Source of the DNA: Bog-473 sp036502025
GTDB taxonomy: Bacteria > Actinomycetota > Acidimicrobiia > Acidimicrobiales > RAAP-2
DNA: 64,000 nucleotides
NCBI GenBank assembly: GCA_036502025.1
Contig: DASXZJ010000126.1
Span: forward strand, 1 to 64,000
Reading direction: 5' to 3'
In this document: positions 42,370-50,857 of the stretch, one piece after another
Numbering within the stretch: position 1 is the first letter of the stretch
Layout: every line of letters starts with the position of its first letter
Program-made: the position numbers and the translations under genes
Notes under the pieces: model-generated
Databases searched by the model: none
Seen by the model: only the letters and a program-made list of their open reading frames with translations
What the model was told of the DNA's origin: nothing

Positions 42370-43734
42370 ATGGACGCCGATGAGAAGGTGAGGGCCTGGC
42401 TCGAAAACGAAATCGGCGGCACCGTCGTAAGTTTCGAACGGCAGGATCGCTGGCGGCCAGCCTGGTTCGCGGAAGTGACCGGCGCGGACTCCACGCACAA
42501 CTACTACGTACGCGGAAGCCGGGGAGGCAACTTTCGAGAGCTGATCACCCTTCGCCAGGAGGCCGAAGTCAATCGGGTCTTGCACAGGCACGGTGTCCCC
42601 GTGCCGGCGGTGCACGGGATGATCGATGACCCACCCGCCATCGTGATGGATCGCCTACCCGGCCGGGTGAACCTGGCAACCGCGGTCGACGAGGCCGAGC
42701 AAGACACGGTCCTCGATCAGTACGTGGAGGCCATGCGACGGATGCACGCGATCGACGTTGAGGAGTTCGGCGCCATCGGTCTGCCGGTGCCCGCCGACAA
42801 CGGTGGCGCCGCCATGAACCTCTACGCCACGGGTGAAGCCAACTATCGTCGGGCAAAATCGTCACCAAGCCCGATGATCGAATTCGTGTGGCGATGGCTC
42901 CAGCGCAATATCCCGGCCGGGCGCCAACAACGGGCACTCGTTCAGGGCGATTCGGCCCAGTTCTTGTACGAGAACGGCACGTTGACCGGCCTGATTGACT
43001 TCGAGGCCGCCTACATCGGGGATCCCGTGGCGGAATTCGCGGCCATGCGCAGCCGAGACTGTGCGGAGCCGCTCGGGGACATCGGGCGCATCGCACGGAA
43101 ATACGAAGCCCTGACGGGCGATCACATCGAGAAGAAGGACGTCGAGTTCCATACGGCCGGCTGGTCGCTGATGACTCCGTTCCAATGGGAAGACTCCGTC
43201 CGGCACCCAGTGCAGGGAGACAGTTGGCTGGAGTACTTCACCTGGGTCGTCGGTTGCGGGCGCTGGGCGCTCGAAGCCGTCGCGCAAGTCACCGGGGCCG
43301 AACTTGAGGTCATCGACCAGCCGCCTGAGGGCTCGTCTTCGTCGTACTGGCACGCGTCCTACAGGAATCTGATTTCCATGATCGACGAATGGCCGACCGG
43401 CAGCGAGTTCGAGGATTTCCGCGCCGGCGGCGCTCGAGCCCTAAGCCGATTCGTCGAGCACGTTCACGCCTTCGGGCGTGAGCTCGAGTTGGCAGCGGTG
43501 CACGACATTTCCGAGATCCTCGGCACCCCTCAATCCGACCTGGGCGCGGCGGAGGCAGCGTTGGAACGCTTCGTTCTGAACGCCTCCCCCGACTGGGACG
43601 TCCCGCTCGTGCAGTATTTCCACCGCTGGACCCAGCGTCAGCAATTCTTGATCCAAGGGACTGGTTGCCACCACGAGAACCTGACCCGGATCAGCCCGCA
43701 ACCGCTCGAAGGAGTCGAGTGGGAGCCCGCCTGA
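42370..43734 (+). CDS. APH-fold phosphotransferase with atypical catalytic loop
   Basis: A 454-aa protein with the two-lobed aminoglycoside-phosphotransferase/choline-kinase fold: EAEVNRVLHRHGVPVPAVHG, PAIVMDRLPGRVN and YVEAMRRMHAIDVEEF are typical. The catalytic loop reads QGDSAQF (192-198), keeping the Asp base but replacing the usual His and the Asn Mg ligand; IDFE (209-212) replaces DFG. A C-terminal extension of about 150 residues follows. It is paralogous to the gene at 43892. Proposed substrate is a hydroxyacyl-CoA (inference from neighbours). Confidence 0.8.
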   Translation: MDADEKVRAWLENEIGGTVVSFERQDRWRPAWFAEVTGADSTHNYYVRGSRGGNFRELITLRQEAEVNRVLHRHGVPVPAVHGMIDDPPAIVMDRLPGRVNLATAVDEAEQDTVLDQYVEAMRRMHAIDVEEFGAIGLPVPADNGGAAMNLYATGEANYRRAKSSPSPMIEFVWRWLQRNIPAGRQQRALVQGDSAQFLYENGTLTGLIDFEAAYIGDPVAEFAAMRSRDCAEPLGDIGRIARKYEALTGDHIEKKDVEFHTAGWSLMTPFQWEDSVRHPVQGDSWLEYFTWVVGCGRWALEAVAQVTGAELEVIDQPPEGSSSSYWHASYRNLISMIDEWPTGSEFEDFRAGGARALSRFVEHVHAFGRELELAAVHDISEILGTPQSDLGAAEAALERFVLNASPDWDVPLVQYFHRWTQRQQFLIQGTGCHHENLTRISPQPLEGVEWEPA

Positions 43735-43892
43735 CCGTCAAAGCCAGAACCCAGTCACCAGCGGAGCTTCTGGCTCGCCCGTCCGTGCGACTGCTGGTGT
43801 CCGAACGGCGAGGCGATGGTATTCCCGAGATGGTGGCGCACACGTACCCGGTGCGGATTCGACCCATGGGCGAAGTCAAGAAAGCGGTCTGA
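43719..43892 (+). CDS. 57-aa protein wedged between two kinase-fold genes
   Basis: GTG at 43719 with GGAG 4 nt upstream, inside the last codons of the first kinase gene; the TGA overlaps the ATG of the second (TGATG). The product is basic (VKARTQSPAELLARPSVRLL ... PVRIRPMGEVKKAV) without recognised domain. Coupling on both sides makes translation likely. It could equally be a translational bridge without function of its own. Confidence 0.5.
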   Translation: MGARLTVKARTQSPAELLARPSVRLLVSERRGDGIPEMVAHTYPVRIRPMGEVKKAV

Positions 43893-45235
43893 TGGATCGA
43901 TCTGGGGACACGAACGCGGCGATCACGACCTGGATCGAGCGCCAATTCCGGGGGAAGGTGCGCCGGATCGAGCGGCAAGCCCGGTGGCGACCGGTCTGGT
44001 GGGTCAGCGTTGAACAGGAACACGAGATACTCGAACTGTGTGTACGCGGCGACCGCATCGATTCTCCGTCGGCCTTTCCACTCGAGCACGAAATGGCCTT
44101 CCAGTCCATCCTCCAGGACAACGACATCCCTGTAGCACGGGTCCACGGTTGGTGCGATGAGCCACGGTCCATCGTGATGGATCGCGTTCCGGGGCGGGAC
44201 AACTTCGAAGGAGTGCCCGACGTCGAGCGACGCCAGGTGATGGAGGACTACATCGATGTCCTCGTCCGCATCCACGAGCTCGACGTTCAGCAGTTCGCCG
44301 ACGCCGGAATCATGCGGGCCACTCGACCTGGGGAGTCCGATCAGATCGGTCTTCAATGCTTTGAGAAGGTGGCGTACCGCGCCATCAAGAAGCGACCTGA
44401 TCCGTTCTTGGAATTTGCACTCGCATGGCTGGCCCGCAACCGGGTCGACAACCACGGTCGAGAGGCCGCGGTTGTCTGGGATGCCGGCCAATTCCATCAT
44501 CACAATGGGCGAATCGGGGCAGTGCTCGACCTCGAGTTCGCACATGTCGGCGACCCAATGATGGACCTCGGGGGCATGTGGGTTCGCAACGCTTTTATCC
44601 CGTTCGGCGACCTCCCCGCATTGTTCCGCCGCTATCAGGACCGGAGCGGCCGACCGGTTGATCTCGCTTCGGTCCGGTACCACTACATCCTGTGGGCGCT
44701 GTCGAACCCGCTCGAATTTCATGCCGTTTTGGCGGATCCGGTGCCGGGAGCCGACTACATGCTCAATCTCCACTGGGTCATAGAGTCGAATCTGCTCGCT
44801 CTCGAAGGCATTGCGGACGCCATGAGTATCGAGCTGAAGGATGTAGAGGAGCCCGATCCGATCCATTCGCCGTTTGGACCGGCTCACCGGCACCTCACCA
44901 AGAGCCTGGAGGATTACCCAGCGGACTCGGGGTACAACCGATACCGACACCGGATGTCCGTACGATTGGTTCGGCACCTCGAACGGATTGACGAGCTGGG
45001 CACCCCGGTGATGTTGGCTGATCTCGACGATGTGCAACGACTACTAGGTCACCGACCCCAGAGCTGGGAAGAGTCGGAAACTGAACTCGAGCAGTTCGTG
45101 CGGCGCGACGATGGTCGTCGAGACGCCGAACTGGTTCAGCTATTCCACCGACGGCTGCATCGGGCCCGCCTGCTCTGCGGGCCCGCCGGATCATGGATCA
45201 CACAGCACCGCGTCGTCCCGCAACCGACCCTGTAG
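43892..45235 (+). CDS. APH-fold phosphotransferase with atypical catalytic loop (paralogue)
   Basis: A 447-aa paralogue of the protein at 42370, with colinear motifs: IERQARWRPVWWVSVEQ, IVMDRVPGRDNFEGV, YIDVLVRIHELDVQQF. The catalytic loop is WDAGQF (196-201) and LDLEF (212-216). Asp197 remains, but His and Asn of the canonical HxDxxxxN are absent. The two genes are probably partners, perhaps forming a heterodimer. Followed after 118 bp by the acyl-CoA dehydrogenase pair, with a dyad operator between. Confidence 0.8.
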   Translation: MDRSGDTNAAITTWIERQFRGKVRRIERQARWRPVWWVSVEQEHEILELCVRGDRIDSPSAFPLEHEMAFQSILQDNDIPVARVHGWCDEPRSIVMDRVPGRDNFEGVPDVERRQVMEDYIDVLVRIHELDVQQFADAGIMRATRPGESDQIGLQCFEKVAYRAIKKRPDPFLEFALAWLARNRVDNHGREAAVVWDAGQFHHHNGRIGAVLDLEFAHVGDPMMDLGGMWVRNAFIPFGDLPALFRRYQDRSGRPVDLASVRYHYILWALSNPLEFHAVLADPVPGADYMLNLHWVIESNLLALEGIADAMSIELKDVEEPDPIHSPFGPAHRHLTKSLEDYPADSGYNRYRHRMSVRLVRHLERIDELGTPVMLADLDDVQRLLGHRPQSWEESETELEQFVRRDDGRRDAELVQLFHRRLHRARLLCGPAGSWITQHRVVPQPTL

Positions 45236-45278
45236 GTCCGAACGTGGGCCATCGGAGCTTGCCCGAAGGGAAGGGCCG

Positions 45279-45304
45279 TGAACTTGACGTTTTCATCAAG
45301 TTCA
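45279..45304. promoter_or_regulatory. TTGACA-N4-TGTCAA-type dyad, site 2 (extended arms)
   Basis: Core TTGACG TTTT CATCAA at 45284-45299 lies within a longer inverted repeat with perfect 9-bp arms TGAACTTGA/TCAAGTTCA and an 8-bp spacer. It lies 50 bp before the acyl-CoA dehydrogenase start. Confidence 0.7.
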
Positions 45305-45353
45305 GGTGTACCGTAGCAACGTCCGCCCGGACGACGTCGGAGAGGGGTGGGTC

Positions 45354-46514
45354 GTGCATTTCGACGCGACCGAGCTGACCGAAAGCGAACGTGCGCTCCA
45401 ACGCGACGTCAGGGCGTTCCTGTCGGCGGAGCTCGGAGGTACCGCAGTCGCACCAGGACTCGGGTTCAACAGTGCCAAGGATCCGGAGTTCTCCAAGCGG
45501 CTGGCGGCCCGGGGCTGGGTCGGCATGACCCTGCCTTCGGCATACGGGGGCCACGACCGGTCCGCCGTTGATCGCTTCGTCGTCGTCGAAGAACTGCTCC
45601 GATCGGGGGCACCGATAGGACATCACTGGGTGGCCGATCGACAGATAGGCCCGCTGATCGCCCGCTTCGGAACCGAGGCCCAGAAACGCCGCTTCCTGCC
45701 TGGCATTTGTCGAGGCGAGTTCTCGTTCGCCATCGGCATGAGCGAACCCGACAGCGGCAGCGACCTGGCGTCGCTCAGGACCCGGGCCGAACGCATCGAC
45801 GGTGGCTGGTCGATTTCAGGCACCAAGGTGTGGACAACAGGCGCGCACGTCCACGACTGGATCGTCGTCCTGTGCCGTACGACCCCCTCCGATGAGGTCA
45901 GCGACAGGCGCACGGGCCTGTCCCAACTGATCGTCGACCTCACCGCGTCCGGGGTCCAGGTTCGACCGATCCGTTTCATCGACGGCACCGCGGACTTCTG
46001 CGAAGTCGTCTTCGATGACGCCTTCGTCCCCGACGACCTCGTGCTGGGCGAGTTGGGCGCCGGATGGACCCAGAACGCGTCGGAACTGGTCTACGAGCGC
46101 GGCGGGCCGGACCGCTTTCTCAGCACGTACCTCGTCGTGGAAGAGTTCCTACGGGGGTGTGACGAGAACAATTCATCAGAAGACGTCCTCGAGATGCTCG
46201 GGAACGCGGTCGCCCACTACTGGGTCTTGCACGCCCTCTCGCTCTCCGTCGCCCGCTCCATTGATGAGGGGAGGTCGCCCGGAGCCGAGGCGGCGCTCGT
46301 GAAGGGGATGGGGACCCGATTCGAACAGGACGTCGTGAACGCCATGCTGCACCTCATCGACTTCGAGCCCGACCTGGCCGCTCCCGGACTCTTCGAGCGC
46401 CTCCTGATCACGGCCACCTTGACGGCCCCCTCGTTCACCATCCGTGGTGGCACGAACGAGATCCTGCGCTCCATTGTCGCCAAGAGCCTCGCGCCCAGAG
46501 GGGAGGCACGATGA
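45354..46514 (+). CDS. Acyl-CoA dehydrogenase, large subunit of a two-gene enzyme
   Basis: A 386-aa dehydrogenase from the GTG at 45354 with GAGGGG upstream. FAIGMSEPDSGSDLAS (125-140) is the flavin motif, GTKVWTTGAHVHD follows, and the C-terminus ends FTIRGGTNEILRSIVAKSLAPRG. The next gene overlaps by ATGA and encodes the complementary subunit. Pairs of this kind act on CoA esters of bulky acids such as steroid side chains. Upstream kinase-fold genes suggest that hydroxylated acyl-CoAs may be funnelled here. Confidence 0.88.
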   Translation: MHFDATELTESERALQRDVRAFLSAELGGTAVAPGLGFNSAKDPEFSKRLAARGWVGMTLPSAYGGHDRSAVDRFVVVEELLRSGAPIGHHWVADRQIGPLIARFGTEAQKRRFLPGICRGEFSFAIGMSEPDSGSDLASLRTRAERIDGGWSISGTKVWTTGAHVHDWIVVLCRTTPSDEVSDRRTGLSQLIVDLTASGVQVRPIRFIDGTADFCEVVFDDAFVPDDLVLGELGAGWTQNASELVYERGGPDRFLSTYLVVEEFLRGCDENNSSEDVLEMLGNAVAHYWVLHALSLSVARSIDEGRSPGAEAALVKGMGTRFEQDVVNAMLHLIDFEPDLAAPGLFERLLITATLTAPSFTIRGGTNEILRSIVAKSLAPRGEAR

Positions 46515-47542
46515 GCGCCGGACTGCTCGTCGAGACCGTCGACCGCCTCCTGGCCGAGCGGTGTACACCCGAGGCGTTGGAGCTCGCCGAGGCCGAGGGG
46601 TGGTGTGGCCCGGCGTGGGACGGTCTCGTCGAAGCCGGCTTCACGCGCATCGCGCTCCCCGAAACGGTCGGAGGTTCGGGTGGGTCGCTCTCCGACGCCG
46701 CCGATGTGCTGCGGGTCGTCGGTCGGTGGGCCGCCCCGGTGCCGCTCGCCGAGACCGCGTTCCTGGGTGGATGGCTGCTCGCCCGGGCGGGCCTGGCCCT
46801 GCCGGACGGTCCCCTCACCGTGGTGCCCGATGACCTGGCACTCACCGCGGGCCAAATTGCGGGAACGGCCCGTGTGGCGTGGGCCGGTCGGTCATCGGCC
46901 ATCGTCGCGCTCGTATCGGGCCCCGACGGCGCGCTGGTCGTCCAGATCGATCCCGCGGAGGCCGATATATCACCCGGCTTCAACATGGCCGGAGAGTCCA
47001 GGGAGACGGTCCGATTCGAGGTGCCACTCGAGCGAACACGCTGGGCCCCCGCCCCGACGGGGGTTGATGCCGCGTCGTTGCGTAGAAGGGGCGCCCTGAG
47101 CCGCATCCTCCTCATGGCCGGTGCGGTGGAGGCGATGAGCCAGCTGACTATCGAGTACACCCGGGGCCGCCACCAGTTCGGGCAACCCATCGCCCGGTTC
47201 CAGGCGGTGCAGCAGCACCTCGTCGTCGCCGCGGAGGGCGCGGCAGCACTCTCCATGGCGGCGGACCTCGCGGTAAGAGCGCTCGAACGAGGACCGGCTG
47301 AACTGGAGATCGCCGCCGCCAAGGTCATCGCGGACGAGGTTGCCGTTGCCGCGACGCGGGCGGCGCACCAGGCCCATGGCGCCATGGGTCTGACACAGGA
47401 GTACCCGCTCCATCGCCTCACTCGGGCCCTGTGGTCGTGGCGCCATGAATACGACCACGCGAGGAATTGGAACCGGCAGCTGGGTGCGCTGGCCCTCGGG
47501 GCCGGGGCGAACGGACTGTTCCCCCTTATCACCGCCCATTAA
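46511..47542 (+). CDS. Acyl-CoA dehydrogenase, small/partner subunit
   Basis: A 343-aa partner subunit. The middle domain is degenerate and lacks SEPxxGSD. The C-terminal domain keeps YTRGRHQFGQPIARFQAVQQHLVVAAEGAAAL and AHQAHGAMGLTQEYPLHRLTRALWSWRHEYDH; the RxQFG arginine is the FAD contact supplied in trans in heteromeric enzymes. The start overlaps the previous stop by 4 bp. Confidence 0.86.
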   Translation: MSAGLLVETVDRLLAERCTPEALELAEAEGWCGPAWDGLVEAGFTRIALPETVGGSGGSLSDAADVLRVVGRWAAPVPLAETAFLGGWLLARAGLALPDGPLTVVPDDLALTAGQIAGTARVAWAGRSSAIVALVSGPDGALVVQIDPAEADISPGFNMAGESRETVRFEVPLERTRWAPAPTGVDAASLRRRGALSRILLMAGAVEAMSQLTIEYTRGRHQFGQPIARFQAVQQHLVVAAEGAAALSMAADLAVRALERGPAELEIAAAKVIADEVAVAATRAAHQAHGAMGLTQEYPLHRLTRALWSWRHEYDHARNWNRQLGALALGAGANGLFPLITAH

Positions 47543-47543
47543 G

Positions 47544-47559
47544 TTGACAAAGTTGTCAA
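47544..47559. promoter_or_regulatory. TTGACA-N4-TGTCAA dyad, site 3
   Basis: TTGACA AAGT TGTCAA, a perfect 6-bp dyad (7 bp with the flanking A/T) beginning 2 bp after the dehydrogenase stop and 73 bp before the amidohydrolase start. Confidence 0.75.
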
Positions 47560-47631
47560 GTTAGGCGAAACTCAAGGCTCGGGCGCGAGAAGGTCTACGC
47601 GCCCGCGATCAGGTTCCGAGGAGGTGCGGCC

Positions 47632-48834
47632 GTGGCTGTTCTCGACCAACCCGTGGCAGCCGAGGCCATCACCTACGGCATCTACGACGCCGACGAGCAC
47701 TACTACGAGCCGGAGGACGCTGTCTCCCGGCACCTCGAGGCCAAGTACCGGCATGCCGTGAGGTGGATCGAACTCGACGGCCGCCGGACGCTGCTCGTAA
47801 ACGATCGGCTCCTCAAGCTCATTCCCAACCCGACGTACGACCCCGTGGGCGTACCGGGGTCACTCGAGTCGTACTTTCGGGGGCGGAACCAGGAGGGCAA
47901 GGAGCTCCGTGACCTCATCGAGGTGCAGCGCATCCAGCCCGAGTACCGCGATCGAGGGAAACGCGTCGCCGCCATGAACGCCCAGGGGGTCGACTTCGCC
48001 TGGCTACTCCCGAGCCTCGGTCTGGGTCTCGAGGAGATGCTGACCGACGATACCGAAACGGCGTCCGCCGTCTTTCGCAGTTACAACCGATGGTTGGAGG
48101 AGGACTGGGGCTACGACCTCGACGGCCGAATCCAGACCGGTCCGATGATCACCCTGTTGGATCCGGTGGCGGCCGAAGCCGAGCTCGAGCGGGTGATCGA
48201 GCTCGGGGCCCGGTTCATCACGCTCAGGCCGGCGCCGGTGGCTGTCCCCGGGCGCCCGCGCTCGCTCGGTGATCCGGCCCACGACCGGGTGTGGGCGATG
48301 GCAGCCGAAGCGGGCGTCGTCGTGGCTTTCCATGCCGCCGACTCGGGCTACGGGAGGTACGCGGCGGACTGGGGCGATTCGGGCCACTTCAGTGGGCTGC
48401 GACTCTCCCCCTTCTCCGAGGTGCTGGGCATCCACATCGAGCGTCCCGTCTTCGACACCATGGCCGCGCTGGTGTGCCACGGCGTGTTCGATCGTCATCC
48501 CACCCTGCGCGTGGCCACCGTCGAGCTGGGCGCGGGCTGGGTGCCCGAACTGTTCCGCCGTTTCCGTGCCGCCTACGGCAAGGTGCCCCAGCTCTTCGGT
48601 CGCGATCCGTCCGACGCCTTCCGTGAACATGTCTGGGTGGCGCCCTTCTACGAGGACGACATGCGACTCCTGTGCGACGTCATGGGCGTGGAGCACCTGC
48701 TGGTCGGATCCGACTGGCCCCACCCCGAGGGTCTCCGCGAGCCACGGTCTGCCCTCACCGATTTCGCAGTGCTCGAGCCCGATGAGCAGCGCCAGGTCCT
48801 GCGCGACAACCTGAGCGGGCTGTCGGGTCGCTGA
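47632..48834 (+). CDS. Amidohydrolase_2 family protein
   Basis: A 400-aa TIM-barrel hydrolase. The N-terminal motif YDADEHYYEPED (16-28 approx.) gives a DxH ligand pair; AFHAADSGYG and HPTLRVATVELGAGWVPELFRRF follow, with VGSDWPHPEG near the C-terminus carrying the conserved Asp. It is more distant from the 31448 and 62184 proteins than those are from each other. GTG start with GGAGG 8 nt upstream. Reaction (hydrolysis or decarboxylation) not determinable. Confidence 0.86.
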   Translation: MAVLDQPVAAEAITYGIYDADEHYYEPEDAVSRHLEAKYRHAVRWIELDGRRTLLVNDRLLKLIPNPTYDPVGVPGSLESYFRGRNQEGKELRDLIEVQRIQPEYRDRGKRVAAMNAQGVDFAWLLPSLGLGLEEMLTDDTETASAVFRSYNRWLEEDWGYDLDGRIQTGPMITLLDPVAAEAELERVIELGARFITLRPAPVAVPGRPRSLGDPAHDRVWAMAAEAGVVVAFHAADSGYGRYAADWGDSGHFSGLRLSPFSEVLGIHIERPVFDTMAALVCHGVFDRHPTLRVATVELGAGWVPELFRRFRAAYGKVPQLFGRDPSDAFREHVWVAPFYEDDMRLLCDVMGVEHLLVGSDWPHPEGLREPRSALTDFAVLEPDEQRQVLRDNLSGLSGR

Positions 48835-48844
48835 GAGGGCGCGA

Positions 48845-49618
48845 TCAGCTCTTGCTCTTGAACTTCTCGATCGTCTGGCGCAGGTCGTCGGTCGAGAAGG
48901 ATTCACTCTCGGCCGCAAACGCGAACGGAGCCACCCGTTGGATCGCAGCCTGAACATGGAGGTTGATGGCCCGCTTCGTCTCTTCGACGGACTGCTGGGG
49001 CTGCTGCGCGAGCCGGTGGGCCAGGCTGACGGCCGATTCCATCAGCGCCTCGGGGGAGGTGACGAAGTTCGCCAACCCGAGGTCGACGCAGTCGGACGCC
49101 GGGATCCGGTCGCCCGTGAGCAGGTAGTACTTGGCCTTCAAGACGCTCATGAGGAGCGGCCAGGTGACGGCACCACCGTCCCCGGCTACCAGCCCGATGC
49201 TCACGTGAGGGTCGGACATGAAGGCATTCTCGGCGATGTAGACGATGTCACAGCTGACGGCCACGCTGCACCCCAGGCCGACGGCCGGACCGTTCACCGC
49301 CGCTATGAGGGGCTTGGGGAACTCGACCATCGCGTCCAGGAGGCGGCGAGCCCCCCGGAGCGACTCGCGCCGACGCTGGGGGTCCTCGTAGTCGAGGATG
49401 AAGTTCGGGACGTGACCTCCGGCGCTGAACGCCTGGCCGGCTCCGGTCAGCACGACCGAACGCACCGAACGGTCCGCCGCCAGGTACCCCCAGATGTCCC
49501 GCATGCCCTCATGCATGGCATCGACGAAGGCATTGCGCATTTCGGGGTTGTTCAAGGTGACGACCGCCACCGGTCCATCGTGCTCAATTTGCAGCTCAGG
49601 GATGGGGGCGTAGGGCAT
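48845..49618 (-). CDS. Enoyl-CoA hydratase/isomerase family protein
   Basis: A 257-aa crotonase-fold protein: VAVVTLNNPEMRNAFVDAM, GQAFSAGGHVPNF (first oxyanion strand, His in place of Asp), and VNGPAVGLGCSVAVSCDIVYIAENAFMSDPHVSIGLVAGDGGAVTWP. The second glutamate is replaced by Asp/Gly, so isomerase or hydrolase chemistry is possible. ATG at 49618 chosen; the longer frame has no family similarity. A TTGACA-type dyad lies 14 bp upstream, shared with the divergent oxidoreductase. Confidence 0.86.
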   Translation of the reverse strand: MPYAPIPELQIEHDGPVAVVTLNNPEMRNAFVDAMHEGMRDIWGYLAADRSVRSVVLTGAGQAFSAGGHVPNFILDYEDPQRRRESLRGARRLLDAMVEFPKPLIAAVNGPAVGLGCSVAVSCDIVYIAENAFMSDPHVSIGLVAGDGGAVTWPLLMSVLKAKYYLLTGDRIPASDCVDLGLANFVTSPEALMESAVSLAHRLAQQPQQSVEETKRAINLHVQAAIQRVAPFAFAAESESFSTDDLRQTIEKFKSKS

Positions 49619-49631
49619 CGTGTCTCCAAAC

Positions 49632-49647
49632 TCGACAGAAGTGTCAA
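49632..49647. promoter_or_regulatory. TTGACA-N4-TGTCAA dyad, site 4
   Basis: TCGACA GAAG TGTCAA between the divergent enoyl-CoA hydratase (start 49618) and Gfo/Idh oxidoreductase (start 49731). One mismatch in the left arm. Confidence 0.65.
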
Positions 49648-49730
49648 GTATGGTGGAGCGGTCCTTAACGTGCAACCACCGGCACCAAGGCAAGGGGGCA
49701 GCACATGACAACCGCTCGGGACGGGTCGCG

Positions 49731-50831
49731 ATGAGCCCTACGCCGATCAGGGTCGGCATCATCGGGGTCGGGTGGGGATCGCTGGTCCAGGTACCGGCCT
49801 TCCAAATGGTTCCCGCATTCGAGGTGGTCGCGCTGTGCTCCCGTCAGGGCGACCGTGTGGCGGCGGCCGGCGAGCGGCTCGGCATCACCGACGTGTCGAC
49901 GGATTGGAAGGCGCTCGTGGCTCGCGACGATCTCGATCTGATCTCGGTCTGCACGCCGGTAGATCTCCATCACGAGCAGGTGCTGGCGGCCCTCGCCAAC
50001 GGCAAGGACGTCCTGGTCGAGAAGCCACTCGCCCTCGACAGCGGACAGACCGCCGAGATGCTGGCGGCCGCCGAGGCCGCGGGGTCCCGTCACGCCGTGT
50101 GCTTCGAGGGCCGGTGGGAGCCGACTCGCCTCAGGATCTGGGAAACCGTCGCTTCGGGCAGCCTGGGCGTGCCGTATCTCGCGCGCGGCTCGGCCACCGC
50201 CGATTTCTGGCATCCCAGCCGCGGGACCCAGTCCGAATGGATGTACCGCAAGGATCAGGGCGGCGGGTACCTGATGGGCATGGCGTCGCACGACATCGAC
50301 TTCGTGTGCGCGCTGTTCGGCGAGCCGGCGGCGGTCTGTGCCGATGTCCGCACGACGGTGACCGAGCGCCGGCGTGACGACGGAACCACGCTCGAGGTCG
50401 ATGCGGACGACACCTCGGCGCTGGTCCTGCGGATGGCCAACGGGATGCTGGTCACCATCATGGCCACCGCGGTGGCCCTCGGGCGCTCCGACCGATCCTT
50501 CGATGCCTTCGGCAGTACGGGCTCCGTGCACTTCCGTGGCCCCCTCCTCGGCGAGGGCACGGTCGAGCTCCGTGCCGGCACGGTGGGTCAGGACGCGATG
50601 ATCGACCTTCCGCTCCACCACCGCATGCCGGCGAGCGGCGCCGCGCTCCCACCACGGCGTTCAGCCAGCGCCATACGTGCGCTGGCGCTCATGCTGGAGG
50701 ACTGGCTCCCCGCCTTCCACGGCGAGCCCACCTCGGTACCGACGCTCGTCGACGGACACCGGGTGCAGCGGGTCATCGAGGCCGCCATCCGCTCGAGCGC
50801 CGGCGAGGGGTGGGTATCCCTGGAAACTTGA
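49731..50831 (+). CDS. Gfo/Idh/MocA-family oxidoreductase
   Basis: A 366-aa NAD(P)-dependent oxidoreductase. The Rossmann N-terminus is RVGIIGVGWGSLVQVPAF; VCTPVDLHHEQVLAALANGKDVLVEKPLALDSGQ contains the EKP motif (about residues 99-101), and MGMASHDIDFVCALFG supplies the typical HDID. Members act on sugars and cyclitols, but some reduce other ketones or imines. A sugar-like or hydroxylated ring substrate is possible. Its stop lies within dyad site 5, 27 bp before the LLM start. Confidence 0.87.
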   Translation: MSPTPIRVGIIGVGWGSLVQVPAFQMVPAFEVVALCSRQGDRVAAAGERLGITDVSTDWKALVARDDLDLISVCTPVDLHHEQVLAALANGKDVLVEKPLALDSGQTAEMLAAAEAAGSRHAVCFEGRWEPTRLRIWETVASGSLGVPYLARGSATADFWHPSRGTQSEWMYRKDQGGGYLMGMASHDIDFVCALFGEPAAVCADVRTTVTERRRDDGTTLEVDADDTSALVLRMANGMLVTIMATAVALGRSDRSFDAFGSTGSVHFRGPLLGEGTVELRAGTVGQDAMIDLPLHHRMPASGAALPPRRSASAIRALALMLEDWLPAFHGEPTSVPTLVDGHRVQRVIEAAIRSSAGEGWVSLET

Positions 50832-50843
50832 CACAATTGTCGA
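50828..50843. promoter_or_regulatory. TTGACA-N4-TGTCAA dyad, site 5
   Basis: TTGACA CAAT TGTCGA, flanked by C and G so that the arms extend to CTTGACA/TGTCGAG. It overlaps the Gfo/Idh stop and ends 14 bp before the GTG of the LLM gene. Confidence 0.65.
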
Positions 50844-50857
50844 GTACGGTCGCCCCG

